64,000 nucleotides of DNA from NCBI GenBank assembly GCA_963668445.1, contig OY764335.1, positions 1 through 64,000 on the forward strand, written 5' to 3'. The position numbers and the translations under genes are program-made. Shown in pieces: positions 34,992 to 44,106 of the stretch; position 1 is the stretch's first letter; the number at the start of each line of letters is the position of its first letter. Source of the stretch: Poriferisulfidus sp963668445 (GTDB lineage Bacteria > Pseudomonadota > Gammaproteobacteria > Poriferisulfidales > Poriferisulfidaceae). The notes beneath the pieces are model-generated. The model was not told where the DNA came from. It saw only the letters and a program-made list of their open reading frames with translations, and did not search any database.

Positions 34992-36149
34992 TCAGGCGAC
35001 CCGCAGGACCATGCAGGTGATGTCGTCGGACTGCGGGCTGTCGCCGACGAATTCCTGCACCCCGGCGAAGACCGCCTCCGTCGCCTCCCGGGCGCTCCCG
35101 AAAGCGCCGTCCTCGAAGATCTTGCGGAAACGCTCCATTTCGAACATGCCGCCGTCGGTCCGTTCGGCCTCCGACACGCCGTCGCTGTACATGACGACCA
35201 TGGAGCCCGCCTCGAGGGCGATCGTGCTTTCCTGGTATTCGAAGTCTTCGGCCACACCCAGCGGAATGCCGCCGGTCGCTTCCAGCAGTTCGGTCTTCGG
35301 CCCCGGCCGCACCACGATCGGCGCGTTGTGCCCGCCGTTCGCATAGCGCAGCTCCTTCGTGCGCGGGTCGTAGACGGCGTAGAACAGCGTCACGAATGTC
35401 ATGGCGTCGTTCTCGTCCGCCAGCACCCGGTTCGCATGGGACAGCACCTGGGCGGGCGATTCGGCGGCAATGCCGTATGCCTTCATCACGGTGCGGCTGG
35501 CCATCATGAACATGGCGGCCGGCATGCCCTTGTCCGACACGTCGGCGACGACCATGCCCACGCGGCCGTCCTCGAACGCGTAGATGTCGTAGAAATCGCC
35601 GCCCACCGAGCGGGCCTCGACGACCTTCGCATGGATGCCGTACTCGTCCGTCTCCGGAAAATTCGTCGGCAGCACGCTCTGCTGGATCGTCTGCGCAACG
35701 TTCAGGTCGTGCTGCATGGCCACCAGCTTGTCGCGCGCGCTCGCGGCTTCGCGCCAGCGCATGATGTCCTCGATGGTGCGCTCGATCGTGACCTTCAGAT
35801 CCTTGAAGTTGACCGGCTTGGTGACGAAGTCGAAGGCCCCGCGGTTCATCGCCGTGCGGATGTTGTCCATGTCGCCGTACGCCGATACCATCACGGCGCG
35901 GATGTCCGGGCTCACCTCCGGCAAATGCGCCAGCAGTGCCAGCCCGTCCATCACCGGCATGTTGATGTCGGACAGCACGATATCGAAGCGGCTCTGGCGC
36001 AGGAACTCCAGCCCTTCCGCGCCGTTGTGCGCGAACTCGAACTCGTAGCGGCCGCGCCGGATCTCCCGGCGCATTTCCTGGCGCATTAGCTGCTGCAGAT
36101 CGACTTCGTCGTCGACCACCAGAATGCGGATTGCGGCGTCATCGCCCAT
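34992..36149 (-). CDS. Response regulator with PP2C phosphatase output (RsbU/RssB-like)
   Basis: A 385-residue protein. An N-terminal receiver domain carries the acidic pair in LVVDDEVDL and the phospho-acceptor aspartate in IVLSDINMPVMDG. A short coiled coil links it to a PP2C/SpoIIE phosphatase (VGGDFYDIYAFEDGRVGMVV, VADVSDKGMPAAMFM, MYSDGVSEAE, DDITCMVLRV). It would dephosphorylate the STAS proteins when activated by the kinase, joining a two-component input to partner switching. ATG at 36149 with GAGGAG upstream. Confidence 0.92.
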   Translation of the reverse strand: MGDDAAIRILVVDDEVDLQQLMRQEMRREIRRGRYEFEFAHNGAEGLEFLRQSRFDIVLSDINMPVMDGLALLAHLPEVSPDIRAVMVSAYGDMDNIRTAMNRGAFDFVTKPVNFKDLKVTIERTIEDIMRWREAASARDKLVAMQHDLNVAQTIQQSVLPTNFPETDEYGIHAKVVEARSVGGDFYDIYAFEDGRVGMVVADVSDKGMPAAMFMMASRTVMKAYGIAAESPAQVLSHANRVLADENDAMTFVTLFYAVYDPRTKELRYANGGHNAPIVVRPGPKTELLEATGGIPLGVAEDFEYQESTIALEAGSMVVMYSDGVSEAERTDGGMFEMERFRKIFEDGAFGSAREATEAVFAGVQEFVGDSPQSDDITCMVLRVA

Positions 36150-36430
36150 GGCGAAGCTCCTCGCCGAAGCGCCGGGCGGACGCATCCGAACCGCGCTGCA
36201 GCCCGTTCGCGACAGATCTGGGAGGGATGGTGCCGGGGCAGGCTTGGCGCACGATGTTCCGGAGCAAAATGGGCGCGACTAGTATAACCTGTCGGCGACC
36301 CGGCGCGCCCCCCGGGTGCCATGCCGCTGTACCGAAGCCGCCCGCGCCGCCGCCCCAAAACCCCGTATAATGCCGACCAACGCGTTTGCCGGCGGTGCGC
36401 CGCCGAACCCATGACCGCCCGCCTTTCCTC
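36150..36430. promoter_or_regulatory. Divergent promoter region between signalling operon and ispA
   Basis: About 280 bases. TATACT on the minus strand at 36281-36286 could serve the REC-PP2C operon, and TATAAT on the plus strand at 36366-36371 lies 60 bases before ispA. No good -35 boxes. Confidence 0.45.
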
Positions 36431-37318
<888 letters not shown>

Positions 37319-37364
37319 CGCGGCGGGCGCATGCGTTGCAGCAATTCGAGCCCGGTTTTAGGTG

Positions 37365-37370
37365 TATAAT
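37365..37370 (+). promoter_or_regulatory. -10 hexamer before the G-tract leader
   Basis: TATAAT about 120 bases before the MpaB-type gene. The predicted transcript would begin near 37377 and carry the 22-G tract in its leader. Confidence 0.5.
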
Positions 37371-37438
37371 CCGAAAGCCCCCCTAAAATATGTCGGAGTG
37401 CCGAGCCATGAGACCGCACTGCATAACCCCGCGCCCAA

Positions 37439-37460
37439 GGGGGGGGGGGGGGGGGGGGGG
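37439..37460. repeat. Homopolymer tract, 22 G, in leader of the MpaB-type gene
   Basis: Twenty-two consecutive G lie 29 bases before the ATG at 37490 and after a TATAAT. Short frames that cross the tract (for example from ATG 37408) end at different places depending on tract length, and the in-frame stop TGA directly precedes the gene's ATG. Length variation could change leader structure or translational coupling. Confidence 0.9.
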
Positions 37461-37489
37461 CACGCGCAGCCGAAGGCCCGAAAAGGTGA

Positions 37490-38668
37490 ATGGCAACCAT
37501 GCAGAAACATCCGCCCTTTAGCATACCTTCCGCATACGTCCCGCAGTACGAAAAGATTCGGGAGCAGGACCCCGAACGGGTCGACAACTACGTCAAGCAC
37601 ACTGTGCTCGGCGACCCGGTGCTGGACCCGGTCCTCGAGGCGATAATTCCGGGGCTGCAGCCCCAGGACTTGCACCGGTTCGTCCAAGCCGGCATTGAGG
37701 AGAATGGGACGATCTTGCGCCAAGCGCCGCAGGAAATGCGCAACTTCTTCGCCAATCTCGACGAGCCCGAATGGCTCGACTTCAGCGAATTCCGCCCCGG
37801 CATTCGCGCCTTCCACGTCAACATCGACTACATCCTCGTCGCATTCATCGCCGGGGTTCTGGTGGAAGGCTTCTCGACGATGATCGCCAAGTCGTTCTAT
37901 ATCACGGGGCGCGTAGGAGCGACCTCCCGGCGCCTCAAGCAGAACAACCGCCAGCTGCTCGAATCGTTCTATCCCTCAGCCTTGGAGCGCGGCGGCGACG
38001 GCTGGAAGGTCAATGTGCGCCTGCGCTTCGTGCATGCCCGCATCCGCCAATTGCTGGGCTCCAGCGAATACTGGAACCGCGAAGATTGGGGCTGTCCGCT
38101 CAGCGCGGCCCATCTGGGGTTCGCGCTGTCCGTCTTCTCCCAGCGCCTGCTCGAATACTCCACCTTGCTGGGGGCGCAATACACCACCGAAGAAAAGGTC
38201 AGCTTCCTGAAGGTGTGGCGCTATGTCGGCTACGTGATGGGCATCCCGGAAACCATCCTCTATACGGATTCCGAGGAAGCGCGAAAGCTGTACAAAATCG
38301 GCTATATGTGCGAACCGCCGCCGACTCAGGATTCCATCGACGTGGCGAACACCTTCATCCAGATGGTGCCGAAAATCGCCGACTTCCCGGAGAAGGACTG
38401 GCCGAAATACACCCGCCTCGCCTACCGCCTGTCGCGCTCGCTCATCGGCGACAAGCTCGCGAACCGGCTGGGGTACCCGCGCGGCACGGCCGTGGGAACG
38501 CTGTTCTTGTACCGGCTGAAGCGGCGCCTGTATCATCTGATGCACGGCCAGCAGTTCATCCGTTCCGACAATTTTTCGCAACTGCTGAGGATCTCGGTAT
38601 ACGAGGAGAGCGGACTGAGCTACAAGCTGCCGACCGCGCCGCATCAAGCGGAATCGGAAGACTGGTAG
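37490..38668 (+). CDS. Oxygenase MpaB family (DUF2236) protein
   Basis: A 392-residue protein with the DUF2236 pattern. A central hydrophobic helix (LVAFIAGVLVEGFSTMI) is followed by RLRFVHARIRQLL with a histidine that could ligate haem, AAHLGFALSVFS, and the WRYVGYVMGIPETIL block. Relatives include the fungal MpaB oxygenase and rubber oxygenase (haem-dependent, by family knowledge). Two ATGs, MATM, are possible; a stop directly before the first fixes the 5' limit. It sits between isoprenoid genes, so an isoprenoid substrate is a guess only. Confidence 0.82.
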   Translation: MATMQKHPPFSIPSAYVPQYEKIREQDPERVDNYVKHTVLGDPVLDPVLEAIIPGLQPQDLHRFVQAGIEENGTILRQAPQEMRNFFANLDEPEWLDFSEFRPGIRAFHVNIDYILVAFIAGVLVEGFSTMIAKSFYITGRVGATSRRLKQNNRQLLESFYPSALERGGDGWKVNVRLRFVHARIRQLLGSSEYWNREDWGCPLSAAHLGFALSVFSQRLLEYSTLLGAQYTTEEKVSFLKVWRYVGYVMGIPETILYTDSEEARKLYKIGYMCEPPPTQDSIDVANTFIQMVPKIADFPEKDWPKYTRLAYRLSRSLIGDKLANRLGYPRGTAVGTLFLYRLKRRLYHLMHGQQFIRSDNFSQLLRISVYEESGLSYKLPTAPHQAESEDW

Positions 38669-38729
38669 AGCCGCCGCGGGTTCGAAAGGGCGCGGGCGGC
38701 AGCCTCCCGGAAACCGGGGCCGGAGCGGC

Positions 38730-39833
38730 CTATTCCCCGGCGGACGGCGCCCGGGCCTGCTCCGAAAGCCTCCCAACGGCGCTCGGCAGGCGCCATGCCA
38801 GCAAGGCGAACAGCAGCTTCAGCATCAGATTCGAGCGAACCGCGAGCTGGGCCACCGCAAGCGTGACCCGCACGCTGCGGCGTGAAATCTTGACCTCCTG
38901 CCCGCTCCGGAACTCCGGCTTCGCATGGATGCGGCGCAGCGTCAGCACCGCCATGCCTGCCGTCCACAAGCAGAACAGACGGATGCCGGTTTCGCGGCGC
39001 GGGATGAGCAGGATGTACCGCAGCGACCGTGCCAGATGATGGCGGGCGACGGCCAGCAGTTCAAACAGCCCTTCGGCGAAGCCCGGCCCGGCCTTCCCCG
39101 AGGCCAAGTCGTCCAGATCGAAGCCGAATGCCAGAAAGGTCTCCCGAGGCAGCCAGCAGGCGCCGCGCCGCCGGTCCTCCCACATGTCCTTCAGGATGTT
39201 GGTCATCTGCAGCCCCTGGCCGAACGAGACCGACAGATCCATGAGTTCTTCCCGGTGCTTGGCGATTTCCGCAGAGTGTTCGCAAAACAGTTCCGTCATG
39301 GTTTCGCCGACCACGCCGGCGACGTAGTAGCAATAGCGATCAAAGTGCGGCAGATCATCCAGGCCCCGCAACGTCGCGCGCTTCTGGAACTCGGCCATGC
39401 CCCCCGCCATGATCCGTACGCAGCGCTCGAGGATGCGGCGCTGCGCGGCATCGAACCCATGCGTGATGCGCACGACGCGCGCCGTGTTGGCGATCAGGTC
39501 GTGCTCGTCGTCGGTCGTCGATGCCGACAGCAGCGCCCCGAATTCGCGGGCGAAGGCCTCCGGCTCTTCGCGGCCGGCGACGACCGCGACGAAGCGATCG
39601 AACAACACCTGCTTCTGATCCGCCGACAGTGCCGCCTCGTCTTCAATGGTGTCGTTGATCCGGCACAGGAGGTAGGCGTTGCTGGACGAATCGCGGATGC
39701 GGCGCGGCAGCAGCCGCAGCGTCAGCGCGAACGTGCGGGAAACGCCCTGCAGGTATCGGGCCTGGAACTCGATGTCGGCAGCCGTCAGTCGGCTGGCGGC
39801 ATCCGCTGCAGCATCGGCTCCCGCATCGCGCAC
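38730..39833 (-). CDS. Squalene/phytoene synthase family protein
   Basis: A 367-residue head-to-head prenyl synthase of the squalene/phytoene synthase family. The aspartate motifs DTIED (61-65) and DMWED (near 208) flank the YVAGVVGETMTELF block. The C-terminal approximately 80 residues contain hydrophobic stretches as in membrane-bound squalene synthases, so squalene is the more likely product. GTG start, 15 bases after the ispH stop, so the two genes are probably co-transcribed and use farnesyl diphosphate from ispA. Confidence 0.88.
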   Translation of the reverse strand: MRDAGADAAADAASRLTAADIEFQARYLQGVSRTFALTLRLLPRRIRDSSSNAYLLCRINDTIEDEAALSADQKQVLFDRFVAVVAGREEPEAFAREFGALLSASTTDDEHDLIANTARVVRITHGFDAAQRRILERCVRIMAGGMAEFQKRATLRGLDDLPHFDRYCYYVAGVVGETMTELFCEHSAEIAKHREELMDLSVSFGQGLQMTNILKDMWEDRRRGACWLPRETFLAFGFDLDDLASGKAGPGFAEGLFELLAVARHHLARSLRYILLIPRRETGIRLFCLWTAGMAVLTLRRIHAKPEFRSGQEVKISRRSVRVTLAVAQLAVRSNLMLKLLFALLAWRLPSAVGRLSEQARAPSAGE

Positions 39834-39848
39834 GTGGTCAGTCTTCCC

Positions 39849-40805
39849 TCAGGCCTTGGCGCCGGCGTCTTCCTGCAGGGCGTGCGGAAGGGCAAACTGC
39901 ACATTCTCCACAATGCCCTCCATCTTCGAAATCTCCAGATCGGCATGCTTGCGCAGAATTCCGATCAGCTCTTGGACCAAGTCCTCCGGCGTCGACGCCC
40001 CGGCGGTGATGCCGATGGTTTGCATGCCGCGCAGCCATTCCGGGTCGGCCTGCTCCGGATCTTCGACCAGATGGCTGGGGGTGCCGCTGTCGCGGGCCAC
40101 TTCGCACAAGCGCTTGGAATTGGAACTGTTCTGCGCCCCCACCACCAGAATCATATCCACGTGCTTCGCCAGCTCCCGCACGGCCGCTTGGCGGTTCTGC
40201 GTCGCGTAGCAAATGTCCTTGACATCCGGGCCGACAATGTTCGGAAAGCGCCGGCGCAACGCATCGATCACCTCCCGGGTATCGTCCACCGACAAGGTGG
40301 TCTGGGTGATGTAGGCGACCTCGTTGGGGTCGCGCACCTCGAGCGCCTCGACCTCCGAAGCCTTGCTGATCAAGTGCACGGGCCCCGGAATCCGCCCGAG
40401 CGTGCCTTCGACCTCGGGATGGTTCCTGTGCCCGATCAGAATGATGTCGTAGCCCATGGCGGAATAGCGCTGGCCCTCCCGATGCACTTTCGTGACCAGC
40501 GGGCACGTCGCATCGATCGGCCGCAGCCGATGCGTTTCCGCATCCTTCTCCACCTTCTCCGAGACGCCATGCGCGCTGAACACGGCGATGGCCTTTTCCG
40601 GAATCTGTCCGACGTCTTCCACGAACGTCACGCCCTTCGCTTTCAGGTTCGCCACCACCCTCTTGTTGTGCACGATTTCATGGCGCACGTAGACCGGCGC
40701 ATCGAAGCTGTCCAGAGCCTTCTCGACGATCGTAACCGCACGTTCGACCCCCGCGCAAAATCCGCGCGGCTGCGCCAGAATGACTTGTAGTTTCCGCCCC
40801 ATCAT
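39849..40805 (-). CDS. ispH: 4-hydroxy-3-methylbut-2-enyl diphosphate reductase
   Basis: Last enzyme of the MEP pathway; makes IPP and DMAPP. The 4Fe-4S ligands are in QPRGFCAGVERA near the N-terminus, DATCPLVTKVH in the middle and DICYATQNRQ further on. HGVSEKV and SSNSKRLCEVA are also conserved. Two adjacent ATGs (40805 and 40802) follow a GAGG site, and either could be used. About 318 residues, normal length. Confidence 0.96.
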   Translation of the reverse strand: MMGRKLQVILAQPRGFCAGVERAVTIVEKALDSFDAPVYVRHEIVHNKRVVANLKAKGVTFVEDVGQIPEKAIAVFSAHGVSEKVEKDAETHRLRPIDATCPLVTKVHREGQRYSAMGYDIILIGHRNHPEVEGTLGRIPGPVHLISKASEVEALEVRDPNEVAYITQTTLSVDDTREVIDALRRRFPNIVGPDVKDICYATQNRQAAVRELAKHVDMILVVGAQNSSNSKRLCEVARDSGTPSHLVEDPEQADPEWLRGMQTIGITAGASTPEDLVQELIGILRKHADLEISKMEGIVENVQFALPHALQEDAGAKA

Positions 40806-40894
40806 CCGCCGCCTCGTTCCTGTCTCCCGCATGATAGCAGAATATCAGCGCGACAACACGGCAAACCCGCGGTCGGCACGCCGCGCCATTCGGA

Positions 40895-40971
40895 TGGTAG
40901 GCGCGATTGGAGTCGAACCAACGACCTCTACCATGTCACGGTAGCGCTCTAACCAACTGAGCTACGCGCCT
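40895..40971 (-). tRNA. tRNA-Val(GAC)
   Basis: A complete cloverleaf on the minus strand. The acceptor stem AGGCGCG pairs with CGCGCCT, the discriminator is A and CCA is encoded. The D-arm is GCTCAGTTGGTTAGAGC, the anticodon stem CTACC/GGTAG with loop GTGACAT (anticodon GAC), and the T-arm contains GGTTCGACTCC. No integrated element borders it. Confidence 0.96.
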
Positions 40972-41039
40972 ACATAAACCTGCCGCAGGCTTTCCATACT
41001 ACCATGCAGGCGCCCTATTTTATATACTTGCACATCGAG

Positions 41040-41882
41040 ATGAACATTCGTCGCCTCTGCCGTCGCACGGCGGTCATCGGCTGGCTTCTTGCATGCCCCC
41101 TACCGGCCGCCCCCATGGACCTGCTTGACGGCCCGCTGATGCAGGGCTCGCTGGTGCGCGGGCAGGTCGACCCGGGGTTCGCTCTGGAACTGGACGGGGT
41201 GCGCGTGCCCGTGACGGGAGACGGCCATTTCGTCATCGCCTTCGGCCGCGACCATCCGCCGACCGCCACGCTGCGCGCAAGCCGCGCCGACGAGGTCCGA
41301 GAGCAGACGCTGCGCATCGCGCCGCGCGACTACGAAACCCAGCGCATCGACGGCCTGCCCAAGAACATGGTCACCCCGAGCGCCGCGGATCTGGCGCGCA
41401 TTCGCCGCGACCAGAAGGAAGTCAACGCCGCCCGCGCCGTGCGCAGCACGCTGCGCGGCTTTCTGGAACCGTTCCGCTGGCCGGTGCACGGCATAATCAC
41501 CGGCGTCTACGGCAGCCGCCGGATCCTCAACGGCGAGCCGCGCAATCCGCACTACGGCATCGACATCGCCGCCCCGGCCGGCACGCCCGTGCGGGCCCCG
41601 GCCTCCGGGCGCGTGACGCTGGCGCACCCGGACATGTATTACACCGGCGCGACCGCCATCATTGACCACGGCTTCGGCGTCTCCTCCACCTTTTTGCACC
41701 TGCAGCACATCGAGGTCGAGCCGGGCCAAGACCTGGCCGCCGGCGAACGCTTCGCCACCGTCGGCTCGAGCGGCCGCTCCACCGGCCCGCATCTGGACTG
41801 GCGCATGAACTGGATGGGGACGCGCACCGACCCCGCGCTGCTGGTCGGACCCATGCCGGCCATCGCGGAGGAGGCGCCGTGA
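41040..41882 (+). CDS. M23 family metallopeptidase, exported
   Basis: A 280-residue periplasmic peptidase. It has an N-terminal signal segment (AVIGWLLACPLPAAP), an approximately 120-residue beta-rich N-terminal part and a LytM/M23 domain with HYGIDIAAPAGTPV, FLHLQH and GPHLDWRM, which contain the zinc ligands. Such enzymes cut peptidoglycan cross-links or activate amidases. The start at 41040 is preferred over an ATG 12 codons earlier because the signal peptide begins with MNIRRLCRR. It overlaps the transpeptidase gene by 4 bases. Confidence 0.9.
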   Translation: MNIRRLCRRTAVIGWLLACPLPAAPMDLLDGPLMQGSLVRGQVDPGFALELDGVRVPVTGDGHFVIAFGRDHPPTATLRASRADEVREQTLRIAPRDYETQRIDGLPKNMVTPSAADLARIRRDQKEVNAARAVRSTLRGFLEPFRWPVHGIITGVYGSRRILNGEPRNPHYGIDIAAPAGTPVRAPASGRVTLAHPDMYYTGATAIIDHGFGVSSTFLHLQHIEVEPGQDLAAGERFATVGSSGRSTGPHLDWRMNWMGTRTDPALLVGPMPAIAEEAP

Positions 41883-42364
41883 GCCGGCTTCCCGCCCTCC
41901 TGCTGCTGGCACTGGCACTGCATGGCGCCCAAGCAGCCAGCCCGATCGACCGCGTCGTTGTAAGCAAGTCCGATCGTACCCTGTCGCTGATGTCGGGGCA
42001 GCGCGCCGTGCGCACCTTCCCGATCTATCTGGGCGGCCAGCCCGTCGGCCACAAGCGCTATCAGGGCGACCGGCGGACACCCGAAGGCCGCTACCGTCTG
42101 CACGCCCGCAATCCGCAAAGCCGCTACTACCGCGCCCTGCGCATCTCCTACCCGAACGATTCCGACCGGGCCGCCGCGAAGGCGATCGGCAAGCCGCCGG
42201 GCGGCGACATCATGCTCCACGGCATGCCCAAACTGGAGAAGCGCAGCCTGCTGATGTTCGAAGGCCCCAACTGGACGGACGGCTGCATCGCGCTCAGCAA
42301 CCCGCATATGGAAGAAGTCTGGAGCCTGGTCGAAGTCGGCACGCCGATCGAAATTTCCCCGTGA
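41879..42364 (+). CDS. L,D-transpeptidase (YkuD) family protein
   Basis: A 161-residue exported protein with a signal peptide ending HGAQA. Its YkuD domain reads GDIMLHGMP, then NWTDGCIALSNPHMEE with the catalytic cysteine and nearby His, Gly and Ser residues. It is thought to cross-link or modify peptidoglycan. The GTG start overlaps the peptidase stop as GTGA, so a coupled cell-wall pair is likely. Confidence 0.92.
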   Translation: MSRLPALLLLALALHGAQAASPIDRVVVSKSDRTLSLMSGQRAVRTFPIYLGGQPVGHKRYQGDRRTPEGRYRLHARNPQSRYYRALRISYPNDSDRAAAKAIGKPPGGDIMLHGMPKLEKRSLLMFEGPNWTDGCIALSNPHMEEVWSLVEVGTPIEISP

Positions 42365-42573
42365 AACGCAGCGCTTCGGCGTTCCCCAAATTATCGATTT
42401 TAAATCAATGGGATACAGCCTCCCTGCTCGGAGGCGCAATACTAATATTGCTGAAATATCAGAGGGTTCGTGCCGCCGGTTTTTGAGTTCGGTATAGTGC
42501 TTTCCCCCGCTGCGCGCACCCGGCCTGTCCGCCGGAGCCGGAGCCGACGAAACAAAAAATAAAGGGGATTCTC
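42365..42573. promoter_or_regulatory. AT-rich region upstream of dnaA
   Basis: About 210 bases including an AT-rich run (42391-42410 and 42440-42465). No convincing DnaA box (TTATCCACA-like) was found here. It probably contains the dnaA promoter; part of the replication origin is possible but not supported by motifs. Confidence 0.4.
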
Positions 42574-43908
42574 ATGTCCGCCATCTGGGAAGAATGCGTC
42601 CGCTACCTTGAAGCGGATTCCAGCGAAGAAGATATCAACACATTCGTTCGCCCGCTACTGGCAACGGAATCGCCACCCAATCGCCTGTCCCTGGTAGCCC
42701 CCAACATGGCCATGCTGCAGCAAGTGCGCAAGCGCTTCATGGACCGCATCGAAGACTACTTGCAGACCTGCCAGCCCGAAGTCTCCGTGAACCTCGTCAT
42801 CGGCGACGGGCCGGCCGAGGCCGCGGCACCCGTCAACGGCGCTGCGGTGCTCCCGCAAGCCGAGACCCCGTCATTCGATGCCGTCACCCCATTGCTGCCC
42901 CGCTTCACATTCGAGAACTTCGTCGTCGGCCGCTCCAACGAATTGGCCTATGCCGCCGCCCAGCTCGTCGCCCAGGACATCGGCTCCAATCTGCACAACC
43001 CCTACCTGATCTACGGCGGCGTCGGCCTCGGCAAAACCCATCTGATGCAGGCCATCGGACATGCGACCCTGCAGCAGAACCCGGACATCGGGCTGGCCTA
43101 CCTGCACTGCGAGAAATTCGTCCAAAGCCTGATCAGCGCCCTCCAAAACAAGCAGATCGAGCAATTCAAAGCCTTCTACCGGTCGGTCGACGTGCTGCTC
43201 ATTGACGACATCCAATTCCTCGCGGGCAAAGAGCGATCCCAAGACGAATTCTTCCATACATTCAATGCTTTATCTGACCGGCAGCGGCAGATCGTGGTGA
43301 CCTGCGACCGCTACCCTCAGGAAATCGAAGGCATGGAAGACCGCCTGAAATCCCGCCTCGGCGGCGGCATGAACTGCGCCATTGAGCCGCCCAGCCCGGA
43401 AACCCGCGCCGCCATCCTGCTGAGCAAGGCGCAACTGCAAGGCATGGAACTGCCGCAGGATGCCGCCATGTACATCGCCGAGAAGACGTTCGGCTCTGTC
43501 CGCGAACTGGAAAGCGCCCTGCAGCGGCTGATCATGGAATCCCGCGTCAAGAAACAGCGCATCGACCTGAATTTCGTGCGCCGCTCGCTGAGCGACCTGA
43601 CGCTAGTCCGGGACCGGCTGCTCAATGCCACCGAAATCAAGAAGGCCGTGGCAGAATACTACGGCGTGGTCGAAGCCAATCTGGATTCGCCGCGCAAGCC
43701 CAAGGCCATCGTCGTGCCGCGGCAAATGGCCATGAAACTGATCCATGAACTGACCGGCATGAGCCTAGCCAGCATCGGCGACTCCTTCGGCGGACGTGAC
43801 CACTCCACCGTGCTGTACGCCTGCAACAAGGTCGACACGCTGCTGAATCAGGGCGACGACAAGACGCGCAACGACTACAAGAACCTCAAGCGCATCCTGC
43901 TCACCTGA
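42574..43908 (+). CDS. dnaA: Chromosomal replication initiator DnaA
   Basis: Initiator ATPase that binds DnaA boxes and opens the origin. The 444-residue protein has N-terminal domain I (MSAIWEECVRYLEAD), the AAA+ domain with Walker A GGVGLGKTH and Walker B LLIDDIQFLAGKE, and the DNA-binding domain IV ending in GGRDHSTVLYACNKVD. The gene order dnaA-dnaN-recF-gyrB follows. ATG with AAAGGGG upstream. Confidence 0.98.
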   Translation: MSAIWEECVRYLEADSSEEDINTFVRPLLATESPPNRLSLVAPNMAMLQQVRKRFMDRIEDYLQTCQPEVSVNLVIGDGPAEAAAPVNGAAVLPQAETPSFDAVTPLLPRFTFENFVVGRSNELAYAAAQLVAQDIGSNLHNPYLIYGGVGLGKTHLMQAIGHATLQQNPDIGLAYLHCEKFVQSLISALQNKQIEQFKAFYRSVDVLLIDDIQFLAGKERSQDEFFHTFNALSDRQRQIVVTCDRYPQEIEGMEDRLKSRLGGGMNCAIEPPSPETRAAILLSKAQLQGMELPQDAAMYIAEKTFGSVRELESALQRLIMESRVKKQRIDLNFVRRSLSDLTLVRDRLLNATEIKKAVAEYYGVVEANLDSPRKPKAIVVPRQMAMKLIHELTGMSLASIGDSFGGRDHSTVLYACNKVDTLLNQGDDKTRNDYKNLKRILLT

Positions 43909-44106
43909 TCGCCGCCCGAAACAAATGGCTGACAACCTGCGGATAACCCTGTGGAGCCTTGCCGGGCGTTCTGCGGCAGGCCTCCAGTTCCGTAGGCCGC
44001 ACCGTTTTATCCCCCAAGAGTTAATGGCTTATCTATTTGTTTTTGCTGTGAATTCTTGATTCATCCACAGTTTCGGAAGAAACTAATAATAATAGACTCT
44101 TAAAAT
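43909..44106. other. dnaA-dnaN intergenic region with DnaA-box-like sites
   Basis: About 200 bases. TGCGGATAA near 43938 is the reverse complement of TTATCCGCA (one mismatch to the consensus), TCATCCACA near 44061 has one mismatch, and TTATCCCCC near 44006 has two. An AT-rich stretch (about 44020-44106) lies beside them. It may be an origin part or a DnaA-controlled dnaN promoter. Confidence 0.45.

Noticed and set aside
40895..40971. tRNA-Val as an integration site of the defence island.
   Set aside because: It is over 13 kb from the island with ordinary genes between, and no partial tRNA copy was found near the island.
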